Assembly: GCA_030523725.1 (NCBI GenBank) | Contig: JAUNHV010000007.1 | Coordinates: 1 to 64,000 of the forward strand | Length of the DNA: 64,000 nt | Direction: 5' to 3' | Source of the DNA: Synergistaceae bacterium | GTDB taxonomy: Bacteria > Synergistota > Synergistia > Synergistales > Synergistaceae | Part shown: positions 1-12,000 of the stretch, piece after piece | How positions within the stretch are numbered: position 1 is the stretch's first letter | Layout of the letters: each line of letters begins with the position of its first letter | Position numbers and translations under genes: made by a program | The notes under the pieces: generated by a model | Told to the model about the DNA's origin: nothing | Seen by the model: the letters and a program-made list of their open reading frames with translations, nothing else | Database searches by the model: none

Positions 1-28
1 TAAGTTCAGAAAGGAGAGAAATTTCAAG

Positions 29-3000
29 ATGGGAAATTTCAAAAGTTTCAAAAAGGTAGTTTTATTGGTTATGCTTGTGGTGTTTACCGCAAGCTTTGGG
101 ACACCGGTGGTGACACCGGCTTGGGCGGCTGGTCTGATAAAGATAGACCAGATATTGAATATGGGGACAGGTGGAGGCACAGGCGGAGGAGCGTCAAAGG
201 TTACTCGTAGTGGTACCACAATTACCAGTGTTACAACATCAGATAATGCGAAGACGATATACTTTGGTAAATATTGGCAAAGTACCACAAGCATATGGGG
301 AGCCAAAGAAGCAATCAAGTGGAGAGTGTTATCAGTGAATGCACCGTTAGATACGAGTGGCACAAATAACAAAGGAGTGCTTCTTCTTTCGGATCAGGGA
401 TTATACGCAGACGCGTTTAACGGTTCTAAAGTTAAAGCAAACAAAAATGTATGGGGCAAGGATGCTACAAGTACAGACACTGCAATATCATCAGAAATTC
501 GCACGACACTAAATGATAGAACCATGGACGGTGTTAAAGGTAAGGGGTTTGCCGCAGATGCATTTGACCAAAAAGAATTTGACGCGATAGCAAGCACAAA
601 GCATACGGCAGGTGGGAACCAATCAGGTAATGACAATGTATCGACAGACAAGCTATTTTTGTTGAGTGGCTCCGACCAAAATGGTGTTACAGTAGGCGAG
701 ATATATAACACAGCCTATGGCTTTGCAGATGATGATAGTAGAATATCGACAGCGACAACTTTTGCAACGAAAGTGGCGATGTATGGTAACAACAGCAAGG
801 TAAATGTACAAAGTGCAGATAGTGAGTCTGCATGGTTGCGCTCGCCTGGCTCTAATGGCGATTTTGCGTTCTCTGTCAACGCTCGCGGCAAAGTCAATGG
901 GAACGGTGTGACCGGCGACATTAATGCCGTTCGCCCGGCTTTCAATCTGAATCCAGAATCGGTTTTGTTTTTAACGGCCGCAAATGCTACAGGCAAAGGC
1001 GCCTCAAAAATTGGTATGTTCAGCATTGATAATACCTACACTGGCTCTGACGGTTGGAAGGTGACACTGAAGGATACAGACATAACAGCACCTACGGTAA
1101 GCTCTGTAACACAGACAAAAGAGGGTGACACGGTTGATTCCCTTGCTGGAAAAACCAATACACTAGATCTAACAAACGGACTGACTGTAAGCTATAAGGA
1201 CGATTTGAGTGTAGCTTATGATGCCGCCGCTTCTTTTACGACAGGTGCAAATTACCTGTCAGCTGTGGTGAAGGATTCCGCTGGAAATTATGTCAACTAT
1301 GCAAAAATTGCAGAGAAATCTTCTTCTAGCCCCGCAAAGGTTGGCTTAGGCACCTTGGCCGATGGTACATACACGATGTACGTCTTTGCAGAAAAGACAA
1401 ATGGAGACAAGGAAACGGATTATGCTTCAGATTTTAGTAACGCAGAAGGTTACACCATTGGAAATGGTGACGTAACAATCTTTGCGGACAAGCTCAGTGC
1501 TACACATAAGGGCAAAGAGCTCACTGCCAATCTCGACAAGGGTTTCAACCTTTCCTTTGATGCAGATACATACAATACAAGCGTTGCCCTTGCCAACAAT
1601 GCGACAGGCAAGATAACGGCTGGCGGAACTGGCACAGAAATAAAGAACGTTTCTGTGGGAAGTGGTGCAAGTCTTGCTTTCAAGAATAAATTTACCGTGT
1701 CAGACCTCTCTGTAGGAAACGACGGACTACTACAGATTACAAGCGATGTGAATGCCAGCACTGCGGACACGATTACAGTTAAAAATGCCTTAACGCTTGG
1801 AGACTCTTCAATGCTAAAAATTCAGCTTTCAGATCCATATTTTGCGACTGCAAAAAAGAGCATTCCAGTGAATAACCTTGCGCTACTTACTGCCACAAAT
1901 GGTCTTAGCATAAAAGCAGAGAACATAACAGGTGTTGCGACAGTTGGAACATATGGCATCTTCACTCCTATATTTAGTGTAGTGGATAATAACATTAACT
2001 TAACTGGCTTTAACTTTAAGGGAGACGAACCGGGGGGAAAAGGACACATTTATAAGTTAGCCTATCTTGGAAAATATAAATCTGGCGATCCTGTTCCTTA
2101 TGGTCATGTTGTGAAGTATGACAAAGATGCAAGGACAGATATTTTATACAAGGTAAAAAATGATGACGGCAAACTATGGGGACGTGCGGGGCGCGATTCA
2201 ACAATATCTACGCGTGAGGAATTGAAGTATGATTGGGATGATGAGTCTAAGACATTAAAACAACATACTGAAGTTGGTGATGGAGATATCACTGTTATAT
2301 ATGATAATAAAACGAAAGTTTCTGGAGCGAGAACCTCTGAAGGTGTTAATCCAAATGTTACTGCATATGTTAAATCTTATGTACCTGAGCCAACTGCGCC
2401 AGGGGACGACGGCCCTCTTGAGGGTGGTGCCATTTACACCAATAATTGCAATAATACTGATATTAAAGCCGATTTTGTAGCTAATTATCTTAATGCAAAT
2501 GCAAAAAGTATTCGTTGGGGTACAGGTGGTGGTGCTATCTACAATTCTAGCAAAAATTCCAAAATAGGTGATATAACTGGAGACTTTATAGGTAATTTTG
2601 TCTTAAACCAAAACCCCACCAACGCTGATGCACGAGGAGGTGCGATTTATAACCTTCAGTCAGCTTCTATTGGCAATATTTACGGTGACTTCATAGGTAA
2701 TTTTGTAAAAGGTGCCCAATGGGTATATGGTGGTGCAATTCAAAATAGTTACCGTACTACCGGTTTTGATGTAGATAAGGTTAGCACTATAGGTAACATA
2801 GTAGGAGATTTTGTAGGTAACTATGCCGAGGCAACGTACGGTGCTGCAGCTGGTGGTGCTATTAATAACGAATGTTATTTTGACGAGCCAATGTCTGGTG
2901 CCAAAATTGGAGATATTACCGGTAATTTCATAGGTAATTATGTAAAAACCAATGCAAATACACATGAGGAGTTTTCCTTAGTGGGTGGTGGAGCAATCTC

Positions 3001-6000
3001 TAATGTAGGTTCTGTAATGGCAGAAGAAAAGACTTCAATTGGTAACATAACGGGAGATTTTATAGGTAACTATGTTGTGTTCTCAACAGATAGATTAGAG
3101 GGAGTAATAGTAGCTGGTGGTGCAATTCGTAATACGAATGCGACGATTGGCGATATTTCTGGTAACTTTATAGGCAACTATGTCCAAGTCCAAGACGGCA
3201 AAGAACGCACAAAAGCATACGGTGGTGCGATTTATAACGAACACGGTAAAATAAAGTTCCTCACGAAAGACACGGATATTAAGTTTGCAGATAACACCGC
3301 GAAAGTTGGTGGTGCAATCTATAACGACGGAAATGGAACTGTAAAGTTATACGCTGCTTCTGGTAAGTCCATCACCTTTGAAGGCAAGGCAGACGATGCG
3401 TTGGTAGACTCCGTCCACAACGAAGGCAGGCTTTACATAAATGGCGACGGGACTGATGCACCTACCACCGGCACGGTCAACTTTGCCACAATTACAAATG
3501 ACTACGACATAGGCATGATGCTCATCAACGGTGGAACGGTTAACATAAAGGGCGACGTTGCACAAAAATCTTTAACTGTTGCAGAGAATGCTTCTCTTAA
3601 TTTCACTGGCAATACAGAATTAGGAATAGGCTCAATAGTCAACAGAGGAAGTGTTAACATTGCGAAGGGCGGAGCAGTAAAGGGCAAATTCAATTTTGAT
3701 GCAAGGTCAACTAACACCGAAATTACAAACAATGGCATATGGTATGCTGTTAACAGTTTGTCTGGTGCAAATGTCACCTTGTCAGACGGTGGCACAATAG
3801 ACGTTGCCTATTCTGCCATAACGAAGGACGCACAGGGCAAATTTGCTCCTACATATAATAAGAAGACATCTTATGATACTGCAACAGTGTCAAACCTCGT
3901 GATAAACGATGGTGAGTTAAAAATTCAGAGCAATTTGGGTGCTGAAACGCCAACGGCGGATAGACTTATTGCAACCGCCTTGACGCTTGGAGAAAATGTC
4001 AAATTAAAAATTCAAGTTATGTATGATCCCCTCTTTGCAACCGCAAAGGGAGAGATTACCGGCAAATCTGCTGTGGTGCTCAGCACAGAGAGCGAAGGTA
4101 TAGTTAAAGATCTCTTGAGCAAGATAACAACAGAGACGGTGATAGGAACCCATGGTAAGTTCACCCCAATATTTGGAATTAACGCCGAGATACCTAATAG
4201 CATCCTATTAACTGGCTTCTCTTTTACTGGTGATGGTCCAATGCCGCCAGAATCTTCTCAGACGGTAACAGAGTTGAGTAAAGAGGAGGATAAAGCTTGG
4301 AAATCAATCAACGTTACAGGCGATAAAATAAAGGCCGAAACACCTGCTGCAGTTTGGCTTGTTGACAAGGTTGACTCGGAAACGGGAAAAGGCGAGTTTA
4401 AGTTGGATAGCGCGGGTGCTACAATTTCTGCAACGTCCACAGATAAAAAAAGCGGCGGTCCTTGGCTCTATGGTATATATATGAAGGAAAGTACTGCAGG
4501 CCACACCATTACCCTTAGTGGCGGTCCTGCTACAATTTCAGCTATCAATAACAAAGCTGACGATGGTGCCGGTGCAACAGGATTTCACGCAGAGGGGCTT
4601 ACTGTCAAAACTGGTGGAAAAGACCTTACGATTGACACTGTTACGTCAAAAGGTAGCGGCGGTGACCCTGCTGCTGCTTCCTATGGTGTTAACCTTACTG
4701 GTGCAACGCTAGACCTAACAAACGGTAGCACCTATGGCACATTAACAATAGGTGGAGCAGATGCTGGCAAGGGAATAATATCCACTGCTAGTGTAGCCTA
4801 TGGACTTGACGTTGAGGGTGGTGCGACAGTTAACAGTGGAAAAATAATTATCAAAAATGTGTCGACGCCAACGTCTGCCATGGCGTTTGGTGCGTATTTG
4901 GAAGGTGAGGACACCAGTGTAAAGACGAATGGTAATGATATAACTATTATCGGAATTCAGTCTAGCGGTAAGTATGGTAGTGCTCGTGGTATAGCACAAT
5001 ACAATGGAGCAGAATTAAATCTTGAAGGTAAAGATAATGTAGGTAAGCTCACTATAGATGGTGTAAAATCGATAGGTGCAGAAGGCAATGCCTTTGGGTA
5101 TAATGTCACGGCTATGACTGTTGCGCATAAAGGTTCCGTAACTATACGCAATATAGAAGCAAAAGAGGCTTTTGCAATTTTTGTGGATGGATGGCAGGGT
5201 GATCTCGCAAGTGAGCTTACCCTTGGCTATGATGGAGAAAAACTCAGCGGTGGCACATATCAAATAGAAGGTGACGTGGCGGCTGCAAAAGACAATGGGT
5301 CAGCTACTGCAAAGCTAACAATGGCGTTGCAGAATAAGGATTCCTACCTCTATGGTAACCTCTTGTCAACCTATGTACCCTGGGAACTAGTTGTAAAGGG
5401 CAATATTACGGTAGATTTGTTAGACGGTGGAAAGTGGTATCCTGCCTTTAACGCAAGCCACGAGTCAAAAGACAATAATGCGACTGTTACCCTGTCCAAG
5501 GGAACAGGAAAGGACGCAAGCGAAGGTGTGATAGACCTCGCCTATTCCGGCTTTAAGCCAAAAGCTGTAACGCCAGGCGATTTGGATCCGTATGAGCGTG
5601 ATAAAGCTGGTGCCTTAATACCGGAATATAATGAGAAGACAGATTTTGCAACGGCAACGATATCAAACCTTGTAATCAAGAATGGTCTCTTGAAAATTCA
5701 GAGTGCATTAGCAAAATCTGATGCAGCTGAAGATAGCAAGACGGACAGTATTACTGTTACAGAATTGATATTTACTGGTGAGCTAAAGATTCAGGTCATG
5801 TATGACCCGTTCTTTGCGAAGGCAACAGGCAAAGGCAAATTTGATGGAAAACAAATTGCAGTGCTAACTGCCACTAAATTTTCAACAGGTACGGTAACAG
5901 GCGTTACCACAGAGTATGATGGTAAAAAATTTACCCCAACATTTGCTTTTGATGATACTAAAGGCATCATTTACATAGCTGGTTTTGAGTTTGATGCTGG

Positions 6001-9000
6001 TGGTCCAGTGCCGCCAGATCCGCAAAAATCTACTAAGACGGTAACAGAGCTGAGCAAAGAAGGGGATAAACCTTGGAAAGAAATCACCGTTACAGGTGCG
6101 GATATAACAAATGAAACACCTGCTGCAGTTTGGCTTGAAGACAAGGTTGACCCGAAAGCGGGGATTGGCGAGTTTAAGTTGGATGAGAAAGGCGCCACGA
6201 TTTCTGCAACGTCCACAGCCGATAGCAAAAATCTTTGGCTTTTTGGTATATATATGAAGGAAAAAACTAAAGGGCATACCATTACCCTTAGTGGTGGTCC
6301 TGCTACAATTTCTGTGGTTAACACACTAAACGAAAAAGGTGCTGGAGCAACAGGGCTTAACGCAGAGTGGCTCACTGTTAAAACTGGTGGTAAGGACCTT
6401 ACAGTTGAGACAGTTCAGGCTAAGGCAGATTGTGCATACGGAATTGTGCTGGATGGCGCTACGCTAGACCTTACTAACGGTACTACCTATGGAAAGCTGA
6501 CAATAGGCTCAAATGACACAGGTAAGGGTATAAGCTCTGCTAGTGAAAAATACGTCACAGGTCTTAACCTTATAAGTGATGCGACAATTAACAGTGGTGC
6601 GATAGATATTAAAAATGTGTCGTCAGAGAGTAGTGGCACAGTGTGTGGTTTGAGTTTGTCTGACAATGCCAGTGCTAAGACGAATGACAAGGATGTAACA
6701 ATTACAGAAATTAAGTCTTCTGGTATGGCTGCAGGGCTATCACTGGTCAAAGGTTCCGAATTAGACCTCGGAAGTGGCAAACTTACAATAGATGGTGTAA
6801 AGTCGACAGGTTCGGGTGGATTTAATCTTGCCGTTGGGTATCTAGTGGATCAGGCAACTGTGGCGCATAAGGGATCCGTGTCTATACGCAATGTAGAAGG
6901 TCCAGGAGCTTTTGCAATTGCTACGATTACGTCTGTGGATGGGAATCCTGCCAAGCTTACCCTTGGATATAATGATGAGAAGGGAACAACTCTTAGTGGT
7001 GGCACATATCAAATAGAAGGTGATGTGGTGGCTGCCAAGGTGCTTGAAACCGCTACTTCAGAGCTAAAAATGGCATTGCAAAACGATGCTTCTTACCTCT
7101 ATGGTAACTTCTTGACAAAATTCGATCTTATGGGCTTAAAGGAACAAGGCAATATTACGTTAGATTTGTTAGACGGTGGAAAATGGTATCCAGTTTCTGT
7201 CGCAGACCCCAAGTTTGAAAATGATGCGACTGTTACCCTGTCCAAGGGAACAGGAAAGGACGCAAGCGAAGGTGTGATAGACCTCGCCTATTCCGGCTTT
7301 AAGCCAAAAGCTATTGTAAAGCCAGGCGATTTGGATCCGTATGAGCGTGATGAAAATGGTGCCTTAATACCGGTATATGATAATGACAAGACAGCTTTTA
7401 GAACGGTACAGGTATCAAACCTCGTAATCAAGAATGGTCTCTTGAAGATTCAAAGTAACGTGAAAACCTCTGGTAGCAAGGCGGATGCACTTGTTGCAAG
7501 TGCTTTAACGATTGGCGATGGTGCAGAATTAAAAATTCAGGTCATGTATGACCCAGCCTTCAAGGATGCTACAGATGATATTACTGGCGAGCATATTGCA
7601 GTGCTAACTGCCACTAAAGTAGTCGCTGGTACCTTGTCAAAAGATATGGTAACAGGCGTTGCCACGATGTACGGTGATAAAAAATTCACCCCAACGTTTG
7701 ATTTTGATGCTACCCACATTTACTTAACCGGTTTCACCTATGGTGGTGAACCACCAGTGCCAACGGGAGTAAAAACGACAAGCGAAGCACTTGGTTCAAA
7801 GGGTGCAGAGACGGATACCACATTTTTTGAGATGACGGCAGATGAAAAGCTCACAGAGGCATGGGGTACGTTTATAGCACGTTCAGGTGGAAAGACCACA
7901 CTTACCCTAAAGGGTGCGGGAACAAGCAAAAATACGGTAGATGGCAATGGTAACAATGGTCTTACCGTTGATGGCAAAGATCACGCCGTAACAGTTGAAG
8001 CCATTACGGTAACGAACATGGTGAATCCATTTACTGTTACTAAGGGAAGTCTTACCTTGGATGGTGTTACCATTGGAACTGGTGTTAGCGGAGATATTAC
8101 AAATGATGACATATTAACCTTGAAAGGGGTAACGACTCTTACCACATCACTAAACCTGACAGGAAGTGGAGAAACAACACTGGAAGGAACCTTGGCTGGC
8201 AGTGGTGCTCTTACAATCAAAGGCGGAAAGCTTGCACTAGACGCATCACAATACCTTGCAGATCGTCTGGTTCTAGACGAAGGAGGAACACTTAAATTTA
8301 CCGGTGGCACACTTTCAGGAGATATAAATAACAATGGCACAGTAACAGCCGAAAGCGGAGTTGTGGTGAATAGTACAATCACAAACGCAAAGACAACCTC
8401 AAAGACAGAGATCAAAAAAGGTGCATCCTTTGGAGCAAATGGCAAGATAGACGGAGGTGTAGCAAGTATCGGTGAAGATGTAAAGTTTAGCAGCAATAAT
8501 GTTGCAAACCTTACTGAGCTTTCTGCCACAAATTCTATTTATAACTTCTCTGCTACACTTGGAACAGGCACAGCAGCTTCCCCGTTCATAAAGGCAGACG
8601 ATATACTGACTGTCGGTGGTAAAGCCACTGGAACAATAAAGCTTGGCACAATTAAGCTTAGTGGCACATCATCGGACGAATGGGCAGCTGATACTTCACA
8701 GGTAATGCAATACCTTAATGCAGAAGATGGAAGCAGCCTTGAGATTGTCGGTAGCAAAATGCAGACAAGCACAGGCTATAAATATACCTTTAGTCAGGCA
8801 ATGAAAGATAATAAAGCATGGGTTGGGTATATGACTGTTCTTAAGCAAGGAGGAGCAATATCATATACCTTGAAAGAGATAGTGAATGCAAATCCAACAG
8901 AAGCCGGAGAAATAGACAGTTACATTGTTGAAGGGCTTTATGATGTTACGAAAGACCTTGGAGCGCTTAACAATCAGAAGAGAAATGGCGAATTTACGAT

Positions 9001-12000
9001 ATTCGGCAACACTGAAGGAGATGCTCCAGTGCTCTACGGTAATGGCAATAAGGGTATAACAGTAGCTGACACAGAGCAAGGCGGAAAGGCAGGAGATATC
9101 CTTAACATCCAAGACCTCACCATGAAGGACTTTGACGTTGCTCTGACAAACAAGGCAGATGGAGTTGTCAACCTCAGCAATGTGGACTTCACGAGCACCT
9201 CTGAGAATGCGGACATCATCAATGATGGAACCTTGAATCTTAATGGAGAAGTGAGTTTTGGTGCTGGAGTGGATGGCAAGGGTACAATGAATGTGGCATC
9301 TGACCAGACCTTTGCGGATGGTGTAACCATAGTACAAGCTAAGGTCAATAACGAGGCAGACCTTGAGAATAATGCACTGATAAGAGTGACAGATGTAGTC
9401 AACAAAAAGAAACTTACCACAAGCATGGAGAATCTTTTTGCTAAGACAATAAGCAATAGTGGTACGTTTGATATCACTGGTGGCACACTTTCACAAACCG
9501 TAGCGAACAAGGATGGAATTACAAAGCTTGAAAAAGGTGCATCCTTTGGAACAAGTGGCAAGGTTGACAATGGCAAGGCAGAACTTAAAGAAGATGTTAA
9601 TTTTAGCGCTAAGAACGTTACAAATTTAACAGGCCTTGATACCGACAATGCAACATATGACTTCTCTGCGACATTGGGAGAAGGTACAGCAGCTTCCCCG
9701 TTCATAAAGGCAGACGATATACTGACTGTCGGTGGTAAAGCCACTGGAACAATAAAGTTTGGCAGTATTTCACTGAAGGGTGTAGCATCTGAAGATTGGG
9801 CAAAAGACACCTCAAAAGAAATGCAGTACATGACAGCGGCAGCTGGAAGCAACTTAATAATTTCCAATAGCAAATGCTACCAAGTGGTTTCTGGTTCAGG
9901 CATAATCGATTATACATTCAGCCAGGCGATGAATGGAGAAGATGCCAGAATAGGCTACATGAATGTAGAAAAGAAGAGTTCAGCGAAACAAATACAAGAC
10001 TTGGTGTCGGACCCAGAATCCAGTGGTTTCTCAGTTGAAGAAGGAAGTGACATAGATGTAGAAGGAGGTACCCTTGGTGTGCTCGATACCTCTGGGAAAG
10101 AAGACCCAACCTATACGATATCAGGCAAAAATGCAGAAGATACATCTCTTGTTGGAGATGGAGATAGTGAAAAGACTGGAATAACCGTGGCAAACGATGG
10201 AGACACCCTCATTGTAAAAGACATAACGATGGATAATTTTGGTGTTGATATAGAAAACCAAGAAGGTGGAACAGTCAAACTAGAAGACATAGCATTCACG
10301 CGGACGCAAGGAGAAGCAGATATCGTCAACGAGGGAACAGTAAATCTTAACGGAACGGCCACGTTTGACAAAGGTATAAAGGATGATGACTTCAAGGGAA
10401 CAGTGGTGGTTGGAGCAGGTGCTACAGTTGCAGGACAGGGCACCAATGCTACTTCAATCAACACAGGTAAGCTTGAGGGACAAGGAGACCTTACAGTTAA
10501 GGGTGTAACCATAAACCTTGGTGAAACGATAGATGGCAAGGTAGCAGGTAACTTTACATTGGAAGGAGCAGTGCTTGCAGGAGCCGGCAAGGAAAACACG
10601 GCAGAGACGACAAGCTCACTTACCGTTGCTAAAAATACGAGCTCAGGCTTCAAAAACCTGTCCTTCACAGTGGTTGATACTGCAAATATTAATGGCAAAC
10701 TCACGCTTGATGCAGCAGAGCTCAATGGTGGCGATATAAACGTAAACGCTTCAGGTAGACTTGAGGCTATGAACGGTAGCACGATATCAGGTAATTTGAC
10801 GACGTTTGGTACATTTAGCGTGTATGGAAATACAACCATAGCAGGAAGCTTTACACCAAAAGGAGCTCTCATCTTCCATCTTGATGGACACAAGGCAGAC
10901 GATATCTTCCTAACCACACAAACTCCAGTTAACCTAAAGAACGCAGCGGTTGGGCTTATTCAGAATGACCCATACTACAAGCTTTCACAGGGCGAGAAGA
11001 TGACCCTTGTGACTAATATTGTTAAGGATAGCTACAGAGGACCATCTGCAATGAGCGCAAGGAGTTCAGGTGGTGTTGCGACGTACACCTATAGCGTAGG
11101 AGAAGCAGCTCTTCCCAGCAAGTCAGTAGCTGCAAGAGTAAATTCAGCGCAGTCTGTGAAGGCTGAGAACAATCACGATGCGAAGTACGCGGTAGAGGTA
11201 GCGAACGGGTTGCCGAATGCTCAGGGAATGAGCGAGGCTAAAATTGTTGACGCCACTGTGACAACAAATGACCAAGGAGGAGTTGTCCTTGGTGAAGAAA
11301 ATGCAAATGACGTTTACGCCCTTGTGCTTGGTTACCTTGGTCATGAAGCTACCAAAGAGACAAAATCCTTCAGTCAGGCAAAGCTTGCAGTAACAGCTGC
11401 AGTAAACAGCGGAAGCGACCTTATCGCGACATCTGTGATGGAAAACGCAACACCAAGTGGCAAGAAATGGGAAACATTCGCTGCCCTCGGAGGAAGCCGC
11501 AATCGCTATGACGAGATAGGCAGTAACGTAGACCTCAACATGTTCAACGTAGCAGCAGGACTTTCTGGCAAGGTGTTTGACAATCTTACACTTGGAGTGT
11601 TCGTGGAAGGTGGAGATGGCCGCTACAACACAGAAGATAGATTTGCAGCCGAAAGCGTTTTGGCAAAGGGAGATGTAAACTACTTCGGTGGAGGTTTGTT
11701 TGCAAAATATGAAGGAAAGAAAACAGACCTTGGTCAGTTCCATGGAGAAGCGAGCATGAGAGCAGGACATATAAACAGCAAATACAACAGTGCCAACTTC
11801 AACCCAGGAACCTTCACGAGCTTTGACCTTAGCGGTTCATACCTCGGAGCGCACGCAGGATTTGGTTACAAGTGGAATGTTAGTGGCAAGCGCACCATAG
11901 ACACCTATGTTAAGTATCTATGGAGCAGACAGGGCAACTCAAGCAACGTAATGGACGGTGAGACAATAGACCTTGAAGCCATAAACAGCCACAGACTCCG

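Noticed and set aside
2423-3345. CRISPR-like reading of the regular repeats
   Set aside because: Repeats are coding, in frame, diverged in DNA and of irregular spacing.
7981-10917. Long open frames on the - strand inside the autotransporter (for example 7981-8529, 9034-9873, 10111-10917)
   Set aside because: They mirror the biased codons of the repeat-rich passenger, lack ribosome sites, and their products are low-complexity Ser/Val/Pro strings with no family likeness.
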